From: Agelaius tricolor
Lineage: Eukaryota > Chordata > Aves > Passeriformes > Icteridae
Assembly (NCBI GenBank): GCA_023055355.1
Contig: JALJCS010000004.1
Location: forward strand, 30,966,744 to 31,030,743
Direction of reading: 5' to 3'
Length of the DNA stretch: 64,000 nucleotides
Both the position numbers and the translations under genes were made by a program. Numbering within the stretch: position 1 is the stretch's first letter; each line of letters opens with the position of its first letter. Below the pieces are notes generated by a model. The model worked only from the letters and a program-made list of their open reading frames with translations. It had not been told where the DNA came from and did not search any database. Shown piece after piece: positions 10,772-21,600 of the stretch.

Positions 10772-13700
10772 CTGGGCACAAAGGACAGAGGTAAGCACCT
10801 TGAAGCCCAGGGGCATCTGCATGGCCAGTGACCCTCAGGGACAGGGTACTGCCCCTGCCCTCCAGCATATGGGCTGTTTTCCCACACTGGCCAGTGCCAT
10901 CTCCACACTGCACTCCATCTTGAACACACCCAAGGACCAGTTGTCCCATCCACCAGTCACCCCCCTCCATCCTGCTTCCACCTCTCCTCAGCCTGCCTCA
11001 GACCCCAGACCCTCCCGGCACCTGCCCAGGTGTGCAGACAGAGCCCTGCACACCCATCACCAGCAAACAGCCGGTGCTCTCTCCCCCCAGCACTGGTGCC
11101 CTGACAGGCCATACCCAGTTTATCCTGTGCCCTCTTTTCCACCTCATCCACGCAGTCATCTGTGCTCAGCAGCTCAGTCACGCTAGGCTGGGAAGGAGAG
11201 AATGGCTGGCTGCAATGTGGGGCTCAATTCAGCATCCCCAAGCAACACTCCCCACCCATCTTTCCTTGAGGAAACTGAGGTAGGGTGGCTTTCAGATGCT
11301 CAGCATCTTTCTCCCAGCCTTGTTCCTCCCTGATGTTCTTCCCTTCACCATCCCTACCTTTTTGGAGAGGTGTAGGACATCCTTGAGCGGTGCACTGGAT
11401 GTGTCCTGACCCTTGCAGCTCTGTGACTTGAGGAACTTGCTATTGACCAGCTTCCTGAGGGATGGAGCATGGAGATGCTTATTGTCCAGCACTGAGCTTC
11501 ATCCCACTGTGCCAGAGAGGGGGGTAGACGGTGCTCCCTACTGACACGTGTCCCTGCTGACTCCCCAACAACTGCTGTAGGAAACCCATGCCTGTCCCAC
11601 TGTGCTGAGTCCCCACCAAGCCTGAGGTCAGGCTGAGACAAGATACAACTAATAATATCTGGCTTCAGTGCCACTGAGAGCAGGGCTTGAGCAGTGCAGT
11701 AGGGGCTTTAAAAGCCCAGACACCTGGGGCAAGTACAGCTGACCCTCTGCTCCCCTACCCTACCCTGCCCTGCCCAGGCTCCCTGGCCCCCTTTCCCCCC
11801 ATTCAGGGCAGAGATCTCCCTTGCCAAGGCAGGACTATCCTGCATACCAGAGGCCAGTGATGGGTCCCTATGTCCCCTACCTGTGACTGTGCTGTTGTGA
11901 TTGCTCCTCTGTGGCACTGGTAGAGGGGTGTGCAGCATGGCTGCAGGGCAGCGATGGAATCAGCGGCAGTGTGTCAATGTGCCTGGGGAGGGCAGGAGCC
12001 ATGGGTGGGTGACAATGGTGGGTGACAAGGGACAAATAAGGGTCCCTTGTCCCCCCCAGCTTGGGGCAGAGCACCAAAACCCATAGACTTGTACCCCACA
12101 TCACCACTCTGCCTGCTGCCCTCAGGGAGGTGTTCCTGGAGGGAACAATCCACATCTGAAAGACATGGCTTCAGAGGGGGCTCAGCAGAGTCAGGCCCCC
12201 CAGACCCCTCAGCAGAGTCAAACCCCTGTGCCTGAGACAGCAGGGCACAACTACACCCATCCCTGTCTCACCCACGCAGCCCCCCAATGTACCAGTGTTG
12301 GGTGCTACTCACGGGCCAGGCACCTGCATGTTGAGCTGCCGGTCACAGGACAGGCACTTGAAAGGGACCAGCAGCTGCCTAAGGGAGAAAGGGCTGGGTG
12401 AGCTCCTGACAGGGCTGCAATGCACACAGCCAGCAGCTCACAGGCAGCAACAGGTGCCAGGCACATTGCTGCAGGGAGCCTCAATGTTTGCACAGGGAGC
12501 TGTGGCATGTTGGGCCTGGTTTTCTTCCCATCCAAGGGAACAATGAGATAAGCTTGCCTTGGCAGGACTGGAACTGCTGAACTGTGTCTGTGGCCCATAG
12601 CTGCCCAGAGCAGGCAGGGATATGATAGGAAGGGGGCAGGCACCCACACTGCCATCCAAACCAGCTCTTCCCCTGGTGTCATCGCCTTGTCAGTGCTCAC
12701 AACTCCCCTCCATCTTGCCAAGGTGGGCAGGTCATGATTGAGGCCTGTGGCACCATGTGTTGCACCCCTGCCCAGGCAAACAACGCTCTGTTCTCCATCC
12801 TTGAACCTCTGCACCCACACTCCAGTTCTGGTTTGCACAAGTCTGTTTTGCAGATGCCCATTCTTGTGCCTCCTTTGATGTGGGGAACCTGATACTTATA
12901 GGTGAAGAAGGTGCAGCTGCTTTGTCAGCATCCCTGCGTTTTGTTGGCTACATTGTTCTGATGCCAGGGTACCATACAGGAAGGAATGAGGCCAGTGCTG
13001 TTGCCAAAGCCAGTACCATCCCCTTGCACTCACTTCTTAATTCCAGCAGCGTCATCAATCTCTACTGTCAACTCATCCTTGAGATCCTTAATTTTCTTTG
13101 CCCAGTTATCCTCTAGCTGCTTCTGGAAAGGCCCAAGCTCCAGGCGATCCAGCTATGGACAGATGCATACCCTTAACCAGCTGCTCCAGGATGGAACATG
13201 GTAGTCCACAGGGAAAAGCCAGCAGAGAAGGCTTTTTTTTTTTTCCACAGGGAAACCTCAGAGGGAGGCTGCCTCAGGCTGCAAAGCCCCCAAGGAGCCA
13301 GTTTTGTACTGTGAGAATAAGGCACCCCTCACCTTGGAGTCCAGGGCATCACTGAACCGCTGCTGGGCCTCCTGCCAGCGCTGCTCCTGACCTAGCACCC
13401 GTCTCAGCAACTCCCGCATCCTCTCCTCCAGATGCTCCATGGTTTCATCAAAATGGGCGCAACTGACTTTGCTGCCCAGGGCAGCTTTGTCCACTTTCTA
13501 GCAGGGAGGAAAGGCAGGAGAGGGGTGGGGACAGGGCAGAGGTACAAGAGGCAGGGCCAGCCTCTGTGTGTTGGGGATAGAGGCAGAAACATTCCTGTGA
13601 GGCCATCGTGCCCTTTTCAGGGCTGTGTGGCCTGCTTACCCGATCACCCCCATGGGGTCAAAGGGACTTAAAGAGATGGACAGAGTGACCTGGCAAGGGA

Positions 13701-16700
13701 TCTGCAGCCAGTCTAGAAGTGCTCACACCCTCCCCCTTACCCATCCAGCCAGTTTGCCATTGCATGCCCAAAGGGCAAATTGCATTTATCACCCTGCCCA
13801 AGATCCCCTGGGCTGAAGATGGACCTCTCAAGACCATACCAGCAGCAACAGGTCCTCCTTGTCTGCTTTCTTCTCGAGACCCTCCAGGGACCGGAACAGA
13901 GCCTTCCAATGCAAAAAGCATCTCATGACACCACAGCAGGGTCAGAGCTGTTTTCTGGCCAGCCAGGGCTCCCTGCTCTTTGGGAAAGGCCATTTGAACC
14001 AACAAAGGGCTTGCGAGCAGGTGGGCAGGGGATCAGACCTCTGTGTGATCAGACCAGCCTCAGTGTGCCTGGGGGATACTTTGACCCTCTGGGGGTCCAG
14101 CCACCAACCTCAATATCTCTCTGATGCTGGCGATGGTCATCCCGGAGGCTCCCCGTGACATAGCCGAGCTGCTCGCAGTCCCCTTCCACCCGCACAACAG
14201 TGGCCTGGATGCTCTTTAGCAGCTCCTCCTCCTGCTCCAGGGAGAAGGATGACAAGATAGTGTCATGCAAGGGGTATCTGGCTGCCCTCAAGGACAGATC
14301 TGGGTTACTTGGCTATGAGCACTCAGTACCAGCTGGACATTTGTATCAAGGCTTTAATTTCCTGCCATACTGCTGACCTGTCCAAACCAAGCTGGGGGGT
14401 AGCAAGGGGCTGCTCTACATTACAGTGAGCACAGACAGAGGGTCCTGATACAGCCCTCCATATTTCCAGCTGCCCACCTGGGTCTTCTCTGGCAGTGACC
14501 TCTGCACCTGCTGTGGCACCAGTGAGTCCACCTGCTGCTGGAGCCTTTCACAGCGGTGTAGGAGCTTCCTCACAAGCTTGTTGTCCGTGTGTGACTCTCC
14601 CTGCTGCTGCTTCCCAGTCCCCATCATTGCCCTCAACTCATTCAGCTGCAGAAAAGGGAGAAGGAATAGATTTTGAGATAGAATGGATGCAGCCAGCAGA
14701 ACCTGGTGCCCAGATGGCCCTGACCAGGCAGGGAGTGTGGCCAGGAACCCCACAAGGAGCAGCCTGCCATTCAAGACAACAGTTGGAGTGCTGCCTCCAA
14801 ACCTCACCTGATCCTGAAGCTGGTCATCTGTAACCACCTGCTGCAGTATGGCCTTGGTAATATTCTGTTCCTGTCTCAGCTCCTTCTGCTCCTGCTTAAT
14901 CTCCCGCAGTGCAGGCCTAGCCAACAAGATGAGGGCACAAGGCAGGCTGAACCTCCACAAGGCCACTTGGGAGGTGAGCTTTGCTCCCCAAATCTGATGC
15001 TCCTGGATTGCCACACTCCATACCTCCCGGCTCCCCTGCAGCCCCGTAGGATACAAAATCCTCTCCCCATCCTCTTACTCCAGCTGTAGGGGGATCTCCT
15101 TGGTGCCATCCACGTCGCACTCGGCTACAGTCACAGCCAGCTTTCCAAGGGCATCCTGCAGCTGTCTGATCTGGGAAGGGTGGTAGTGGCAGAGTCAGAG
15201 CATGGACTCCATGGTCTCCTTTGCCTGCCTCTTCTCTGCCAACTCCCCCTTAGGGACTGATTCTTGCTGCCCCCTTAGGGACTGATATGGGCTTACCTTC
15301 TCCTTCTCACCCTGCAGGTCTCTGACCAGATTCTGCAGGGAGGACATCTGGCCCTGGAGCTCAGATAGGTCTCTGAGGATGCTCTCCATAGTTGGAAGGC
15401 CTGCTTGGAAAACAAGCTGTGTCACAGTGGTGCCACTTTGGGCACTGGAGGGTCTCTGTCTGCATCCCAGGGGTGGTGCTCTGCTTACCAGGGCTCTGCC
15501 CCAGCTTGTCCATGTCTGAAGTGTAGGGCTTGGCAGAGGCAGGCTGGCCCTGGAGCACCAGTGGCTGGCCAGCAGCATCCTGGAGGTTCCCCTGGAGTGG
15601 AGTGAGAAGAGGGACTGCAATCAGAACCCCGAAGCATGCACAACTGAGCTTGTGCCCAAGCCAGAGAGACCCTGGGTGGGCTGTGGCTGCCAAGTACTGG
15701 TAGATCTTTACCTTCTTTCTTTCCACATTTTCCCTTTTTTTCAGGTCTGTTTAGTTCAAAATGCCTCAGCAACCCTTTGGCTGAGGCAGGCAGTGACCTC
15801 TACTGCCAGGTTGATCTGCAGGCAGAGGTGGGGGTCTCCTAGTGGGCAAGGCTGAGTTTCCATGCTTCCCTCACAGGATACCCTTCCTACTCTTCCCTCC
15901 CAGTAACCTTCACAGTGGGTGACACCCATGGACACAGGGCAGGGGTGGCAGGGCAAGATCTTGAGAGGAAGGGAGGCAGGGAGGGCCCAGTTCCCTCCCA
16001 AAGGCAGCAGCTCACCTGGCCAAGTGCTTCCTGGATCATCCGGATGCCTTCTCCCATGCGGGACTGTGTGGCCTTCATCTCATTGATCTCCTTACAGAGA
16101 TCCTTGCAGAGATCTGTGGTCTAGGAGAGGTGGGTAAGGGGGATGAACCTCATGGCAGGGTCCCTGGGGACCTGCAGGACCTTTACCTGCACCTGGGGGC
16201 ACAGCCAGATAGCTGGGCACTGTGGGTTGCACCCTCCATTCATCTGGCATGGCCAGATGCAGCTGAACCTCCAGTGCACAGAGAGGTCACTGGCTGCTGT
16301 CTCCCACCTGCAACATGCTGATGGTGGCAGCTCACCTGGCCAAGTGCCTCCTTGATCCTCTGGATTTCCTTTCCCATGTTGATCTGCATGGCTTTAATCC
16401 CAGCCATCTCCTTCTGGGACTCCTGGGGGAGAGCAGTGGCTTAGGAGAGACACGTGATGGGGATGAGCCCCAGGCAAGCAGCTCCCCAGAGACTCCCACG
16501 CCTGCCCTGGAGAGCCTATGGCACATCCTGGCTCAGAGGGAAAAGACCCAACATGGGAAGGACCCAAGGCACCCCCAGAGCAGTGTTTCAGACCCAGATT
16601 TTCTCTCCAAATCTCCCTCCCTTTCCCACAATGAAAGTCAACATGCTGCTCAGAGCTTGGGCTTCAACCAAACCCTCATATAAGGGCACAGACCCCACGG

Positions 16701-17077
16701 GAGGGGGCGTCTTGGGGGGTGGGAAAAGCCTCTACCTTGGAGATGCCACTCTCTTTGGCATCAGTCTTCTCCATCTGTCCCATGTCGGCAGCCCCCGAGG
16801 TGACAGGAGAGCCGCTTCTGGTCCCCTCCAGCTCATCCTCCCCCGGCGGCTGGGAAGGCTGCCCTGTGTCCCATGCCCAAGCCTCGGCGGGATGGCTCTG
16901 CCCCGGGGCGGGCGCGGCTTCCTGGGCCCCCTCCTGGGGGATCACGTCCTGCAGACCCAGCAGGCTCAGGTGTTCCAATATGACCCTCAGCAGTCTGCGG
17001 AGCGCCTCCAAGTTGACGTTGACTTCGGGCGTCCCGATGGCTTCATCCAGCAGCTGAAACAGGCTGCCTGAGGCCAT
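10722..17077 (-). CDS. DUF4795-family coiled-coil protein (QRICH2 / C16orf96-like), 16 exons
   Basis: Sixteen exons, all with AG acceptors and GT donors and all in matching phase, give a complete frame of 1,866 bases (621 residues plus stop). The N-terminus MASGSLFQLLDEAIGTPEV and the following VNLEALRRLLRVILEHL resemble family N-termini. Residues about 115-320 are predicted coiled coil. The DUF4795 core is at about 340-545, with CERLQQQVDSLVP, EEELLKSIQATVV, DDHRQHQRDIE, LDRLELGPFQKQLEDNW and CLSCDR. Human QRICH2 is far longer, with a Gln-rich region that this gene lacks. ILEH in the N-terminus looks closer to C16orf96, but I cannot settle which paralogue it is. QRICH2 is known to be needed for the sperm flagellum, so a flagellar or ciliary role is inferred. 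The X-box upstream supports this. The ATG at 17,077 was chosen over one 24 bases upstream because the conserved N-terminus begins there. Confidence 0.85.
11115..11187 (-). CDS. DUF4795 gene, exon 15
   Basis: 73 bases: PSVTELLSTDDCVDEVEKRA then QDKL plus one base. Acidic. Acceptor ccttcccag, donor gtatgg. Fits the phase of both neighbours. Confidence 0.65.
11358..11454 (-). CDS. DUF4795 gene, exon 14
   Basis: 97 bases: KLVNSKFLKSQSCKGQDTS to LHLSKK. Not similar to a domain I know. Supported by phase and splice sites (acceptor tccctcag, donor gtaggg). Confidence 0.65.
12313..12378 (-). CDS. DUF4795 gene, exon 13 (Cys-x2-Cys end of the domain)
   Basis: 66 bases: QLLVPFKCLSCDRQLNMQVP. The CxxCDR motif closes the DUF4795 domain. 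Acceptor tcccttag, donor gtgagt. Splices in phase directly to 11,454. Confidence 0.85.
13034..13152 (-). CDS. DUF4795 gene, exon 12
   Basis: 119 bases: LDRLELGPFQKQLEDNW to DDAAGIK plus two bases. Near-consensus for the family. Acceptor gtccatag, donor gtgagt. Confidence 0.85.
13333..13497 (-). CDS. DUF4795 gene, exon 11
   Basis: 165 bases, 55 codons: KVDKAALGSKVSCAHFDETM and onward to RFSDALDSK. Strong match to the core of the domain. Acceptor ctgctag, donor gtgagg. Confidence 0.85.
13840..13902 (-). CDS. DUF4795 gene, exon 10
   Basis: 63 bases: ALFRSLEGLEKKADKEDLLL. The acceptor (attggaag) has a weak pyrimidine tract, but phase and family match are exact. Donor gtatgg. Confidence 0.8.
14109..14231 (-). 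CDS. DUF4795 gene, exon 9
   Basis: 123 bases, 41 codons: EEELLKSIQATVV, then GDCEQLGYVTGSLRDDHRQ, both close to family consensus. An acceptor 3 or more bases upstream is possible, so the start is good to a few bases. Donor gttggt. Confidence 0.85.
14478..14645 (-). CDS. DUF4795 gene, exon 8 (start of DUF4795 core)
   Basis: 168 bases, 56 codons. Contains LVRKLLHRCERLQQQVDSLV, a hallmark of the DUF4795 family. Acceptor ttctgcag, donor gtgggc. Confidence 0.85.
14808..14916 (-). CDS. DUF4795 gene, exon 7
   Basis: 109 bases; EIKQEQKELRQEQNITKAIL, ending QLQDQ before donor gtgagg. Charged coiled coil. Confidence 0.8.
15079..15170 (-). CDS. DUF4795 gene, exon 6
   Basis: 92 bases; IRQLQDALGKLAVTVAECD to IPLQLE (last codon split). 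Acceptor ccttcccag, donor gtaaga. Confidence 0.8.
15297..15400 (-). CDS. DUF4795 gene, exon 5
   Basis: 104 bases; completes the split Gly codon, then LPTMESILRDLSELQGQMSS and on to LQGEKEK. Heptad-patterned coiled coil. Donor gtaagc. Confidence 0.8.
15489..15591 (-). CDS. DUF4795 gene, exon 4
   Basis: 103 bases; begins GNLQDAAGQPLVLQGQP and ends KLGQSP plus one base before donor gtaagc. Less helical than its neighbours, a linker. Confidence 0.75.
16016..16120 (-). CDS. DUF4795 gene, exon 3 (residues 144-178)
   Basis: 105 bases, phase 0 on both sides. Acceptor ctctcctag, end EGIRMIQEALGQ before donor gtgagc. The last 21 bases and donor are nearly identical to those of exon 2. Confidence 0.8.
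16336..16422 (-). CDS. DUF4795 gene, exon 2 (residues 115-143)
   Basis: 87 bases, phase 0 on both sides. Encodes a helix ending GKEIQRIKEALGQ before donor gtgagc. Related to exon 3 by duplication. Confidence 0.8.
16736..17077 (-). CDS. DUF4795 gene, exon 1 (residues 1-114)
   Basis: Starts at ATG with context GCAGCCATGG. It encodes the conserved N-terminal helix region, then an acidic/Pro/Gly-rich linker (residues about 55-100). Ends SGISK before donor gtagag, phase 0. Confidence 0.85.
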
Positions 17078-17231
17078 GGCTGCTGCCCTGCCCGAAAACA
17101 CAGCACCTGTCCTTCCTCCGTGCTCGGAAGGAAGCTGCAGCTAGGAATGTGGGCAGCCAGCACCCTCCTTCCTCCTCTTTCTCTGCCTTCCAGAGCCCCA
17201 ATCGCGGGTCCCTGTGTTTGTGGTGTCGCTT

Positions 17232-17244
17232 GTTGCCTGGTAAC
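17232..17244. promoter_or_regulatory. RFX X-box
   Basis: GTTGCCTGGTAAC matches the RFX consensus GTNRCC-N-RGYAAC at every defined position. It is 155 bases upstream of the DUF4795 gene ATG, the usual distance for X-boxes of ciliary genes. RFX2/RFX3 with FOXJ1 drive motile-cilium and spermatid genes. Confidence 0.75.
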
Positions 17245-17275
17245 GCCCGGCCCTGGCAGCCGGCTGTCGCGGAGC

Positions 17276-17460
17276 CATGGAAGATCCCTTACGGAGCAGA
17301 AGGGACTTCTTACAGATCATCGAGTCCCATGTTTGCAGCTGTGGTGGGCCAGAGACTCCTGGCTGAAGGGGTCCTCCCTGATGGCCCCTTGTTCTTCAGC
17401 CACCCCACCTTGGATTGGGGGAACATGTGGTTAGGAACCCCAAAATTCCCTTGCTCCCCT
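17276..17460 (+). other. Possible divergent transcript start, unidentified short frame
   Basis: 32 bases past the X-box, facing away from the DUF4795 gene, lies an ATG in a strong context (GGAGCCATGG) opening a 29-codon frame. A second frame here reads SPMFAAVVGQRLLAEGVLPD then GPLFFSHPTLDWG, which looks protein-like. I recognise neither. This may be exon 1 of a divergent gene, a decayed gene or chance. Confidence 0.3.
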
Positions 17461-17699
17461 TGATGTCCATTCCACCTTGGGCTGGGAGGGACAGCAGTGG
17501 GGGTTTCCCGACCCCCTCCGTCCCCTCAAGTGTCGCCCCCCCTTGGGCTGCCCCGGTACAGCGCAGTTGAGGGCAGTGATTCAGCTGCCGCCGTGCCTCG
17601 AGCCACGGCGCCGAGCACGGGTCATGCTGGAACTCGAGTGCTTCAGAGGAAGTCCTGGACACACACACAAGGACACATGGCCTGAGTTAGGGACCCCCT

Positions 17700-18120
17700 G
17701 CTCAGTCTCAAAATCCCGGAAAGACCCAGGCAGCTGGATGTGGGGGCAGCAAAGAAAGGTGGTTTTGTCCACACCTGCTCCCTCTTTGGGCTCTCAGAGA
17801 CAGAGGACAGGTAGCACCCCAAAACACAAAACTCCCAGGTATTTGGGGTGCCCACCACAAGCAGGAGGGGACATGTATCTGGGCAGCTCCCCAAAGAGAT
17901 CCAGATTTTGGTGTGCCCTCCCTGAGATGGTCTCTGGATAGGACCCAGATGCTCAGATGGCCCCCCAGGACAAGGATGGGATGGTGTCTGGGCGACCCCC
18001 TGCAACCAGGAGGAGATCCATGTGTCTCGGGTTCCCCCCAAGGCCAGAAGTGGAACACTGGCATCCAGGCTGTCCCCTCACAACCAGAAGAGGACCCAGG
18101 CATCATTTGGGTTGCCCTTG
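17700..18120. repeat. Degenerate GC-rich minisatellite (avian type)
   Basis: Roughly 50-60 base units with the shared words gacccag, tttggggtgccc and accaggagggga. Copies begin near 17,815, 17,895, 17,940, 18,000 and 18,080. This is a familiar pattern in GC-rich avian spacer DNA. Open frames across it follow the repeat and are not genes. Confidence 0.55.
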
Positions 18121-18359
18121 GAGTTGCTGTTATCCTGAGGGGACTCCCACTCCAGCATCACATTGAACTCCAAAACCTCCTTCACCTCCAGTACTCAGAC
18201 ATGGAGGGGGACAGCTATTCTGTGGGACAGCCTTTGCTCCATGACCCTTAGGCACCCCAAACAGTCCTCAAAATCAGGCCGTGGCCCACAAATATCCACA
18301 AATACTCCCCCAAAATGCCTGGCCTAGCACATCCGGCCTCTAAACCACACCCCAAAACA

Positions 18360-18620
18360 CACTGCTCCTATTGCCCCCAGCACCTCTCATCTCAGTGTGG
18401 CCCAGTGGTCCCGGTACCCTCAGCCCAGTGCTGCCAGTACCGCTACACTAGGACTCCCAGTATAGCCCATCTCCGTGCTACCAGTGCCCACTGAGAACAC
18501 ACAATGAGAATGCCCTCCTAGGCTGCCAGCAAGCATGTCCTACCTAGCGCAGCCTGCCCAGCTCCCCCATCCTTGTGCTTCCAGTACGCTCAGTTCCAGA
18601 GCTCCCACTAGTCCCTGTGC
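18360..18620. repeat. CCCAGT-rich degenerate tandem repeat
   Basis: Repeated words of the type ctcccagtg and gctaccagt, spaced about 15-30 bases, as often seen between genes in GC-rich avian DNA. Confidence 0.5.
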
Positions 18621-21600
18621 CACTGGTGACATGCAGTGGGAATGCAGCTGTGCCTAAGATCTGCTTTGACACAACCAGGATTTACAGCTCAAATTTTAAA
18701 TAAGTCCTCCAGCTCCTCTGGTGAGAAACTTGTGAGTGATTCTAACACTCTGGCCCTGACCCTGTTCAGCAGGTTCCTTTGGGGGGAGTAGAGGGCCATG
18801 GAGCTGGGAACAGGGCCATTTCAGTGTGGGGATGTCACCCACCCATGACCGTCGAATGGCATGTCCCCTGAGAGTCTGAAGGTCCCTGACCTCACAGGAA
18901 CCCTCCTATATGAGCACCCAGAAGTCCCCATCTCCACTGGAGGTCTGCAGCTAGGAGCAGTACCCTGAGATGGGGCTAAGAGTCCGCATAGGTCTGGGGC
19001 AGGTCACCAGGCTATGGGTTCTCATGGGTCACCAGGCACGTTTAAGACCTTGACACTGTGAGGGGCAAGTGATGCAGAAGGGGTTTGTGTGGTGATGGCA
19101 GGATGAGGCCACAGATCCCGTGGTGTCCCAGTATGGGGGTCCACTGGCTGCCTCCTCCCTGCCCATGCACCACTGGTCAGTTTCTGGTCATATCAGAGAA
19201 TATTAAAGAACAAGTGAATTGCATATGTCATGGTGGTTTTTATGCAATTTTAGATCTTGTGGATCTGATATAGCTGACCTGCGTGTGTTGACAGACCTGT
19301 GTATGTTTATGTGCAAGTGCTTTCCTTGTTCAGAGTTGAGTCAACTAAAAGTCCATGAGTATTTTGACAGGGATGGTGTGTGGGTAACCTGGTCCTCCAG
19401 GTCAAATTAAATTAAAGTCACAAACACTATTCAAAATGCAGAGTCCAATCTTGTGCTAAGCTTCTGCAGCCCCAAAACCCCTACAAGAACATAACAACAT
19501 GGTGTAAAGGGCCAAAATCTGAAGATGCCTTTCTAACACTGATTCTTCGCCACTCTTCAAATCTTCCAGACCAGGAGACTGTGGAAAAGAGGAGACGTTG
19601 CTGAAGCAGGGTGTTTCCACATATGTAGAAGGTACATACTTTCAATACTGTGTCAAGAAAAGCATCCTCGGACTTAAGAGGATCTTCAGCATATGCTTTG
19701 GTCTCTTGGTTGTAGATGTAGTAGATAAGTAGATGGCAAAACAATACCATCAACACCTGCTCAGTTGAATCTGATCCAGATAAGTAAGTTATAGGTAAAC
19801 AATCACCTGCTTAGCCTGTGTTTAATAATAGCATACTTCGAATCCAGGTCATCTGTAGTTAGAGGGGTTTCTTGCAATCTCAGCACTCTGCTCTTAAGCT
19901 TCTATTTTATTGGAGGAAGAGAGTAATTCTTGCCAAAACTACAGCTAAATCACTAGAGACAATAACATAAACCCTGAATTTCTTGGGGTTTGGTTTTCTT
20001 GTTATAGCTAAAGGAACTCTTAAGGAGAAGATAGTAGGCTAAAACAAGAGTAAAGAGAGAAATTATTTATTTATAACACATTAGGAACACTTTTCACAGT
20101 ACATCATTAACAGGGTGGCTAAATAATAAAGTGATCATAAAAGGGTGACTTAAAAAGCTGGTTAAAGACAAGGCAGAGATTATAGGCTAGTCATGGAAAC
20201 TGGTAGGCTAATTGGTTTCCTCCCATAAGCAAAGCTGCACAAATAAAGACTGTCTCATACTATTTCTGCAAATGTAAAAGATTGATTTACTCAATCTGTA
20301 CATTTTCTTTTTATTGTATAAATTTACCAATACTTAGATTAACATTTTCATATAGTTTTTGATGTTAAATTTAAATACAGTATTATGTCTCATTAATTTA
20401 AGGTGCAATTTATCAAAATCTACAGTAAATATTTTCTTCTTAATCAGGTCTCTTTGGCACACTTCTGGTCTGTCTAAATACAAAAGTGTAGGATTGAATC
20501 GAGTATATAACACTGCAGGTATTTGAAGGGTTTTTTGTTAGCAAATGAATGTGATTTTATGCTTACCACAAGCTTATTCACAAAGAAATAACTATATATG
20601 AATTTCAGTTTAAGTTATATATAAAATGGCTAAACTACTTCAATGTGCAAGGCAGAAAAAAAAATTCTTACAGCAACTCCTCCCTTGAGAGAGTTGATTT
20701 TTGCACCATGAAAATCTTGTATAAAATGTTATAGAAAATGGAGATTTTTTAATGAGGAAGTTCTCGGTGCTTCTTATCTTCCAGCAAGCCACCTGAGGAC
20801 ATGATTTTCTAGGTCCAGAAATGGTTCATAAGATACAGTTTAGCTGACAGGTTGGCACTATAGTGGTGTTGCAGCTATAAACTTGCATGTTCAACTGACG
20901 AACTAAACCAAAGAGCCAAAAAACCCAGCCAGTCTGTGTAAGGAGTTTAGTGAAAGTGGCTTCTTTCTATGAGAAAGGTCTCATTCCTATATTCTTGATA
21001 TATGTATATATCTATCTGCTTTTATTGCAAGGAAGAAACATTTAGAATTTGCACTCTGCATTTTTGTTTTCATGATCTCTTCTTACTTTTGGGCCGACTA
21101 ATATTTTGTTAAAATCATAAGTGGACAATAGTAAATGGGATTCTGTTTCTGATGGAAATGTATGAGGAAGCCATCAAAGTTGACCTAAATAGGTAAAGTA
21201 TAACTTTACAAAAGCTCTTCAAGTGCCAGAAGAGCAAGCTCAGAGCAATTTATTTCACATCTGAAGGCCAATACCAGCACCTGGCATTTATGTGAAAGGT
21301 ATGAGGAAACAGCTACATAAATACTGGACCTCTTTCAGTGACTAATTATTTCACAATTGAATAAAAACTAAACCCTATTCACAGTAAAATGTACTTATTT
21401 CAAGGCCCTTCTGGTCTGTTTTTTTCCTGAATCACGCAAGTAGTATCCCCTCAGCTGCAGAAATTAGCATTTTGGCAAATGATCAAGTTACAGTGCAACC
21501 TGTATAGAAGGCAAGGATGTAGAAAGGGATTTCATACAGGTACTTTGTGATGTGGTAATGTGTAAAATGCTGTGCTACTCCTGAGTAAAACACATTTTGG

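Noticed and set aside
12000..12240. Open - strand frame with repeated DSAE motifs between DUF4795 exons 13 and 14
   Set aside because: Its phase does not fit the good donor of exon 13 or the acceptor of exon 14, while these two join perfectly to each other.
15640..15815. Possible extra DUF4795 exon reading INLAVEVTACLSQRV on the - strand
   Set aside because: Good acceptor, but the frame hits a stop before any usable donor; the gene is in phase without it.
17700..18251. Overlapping 110-150 codon frames on both strands
   Set aside because: They run through a degenerate minisatellite; both strands are open because of composition and repeat unit.
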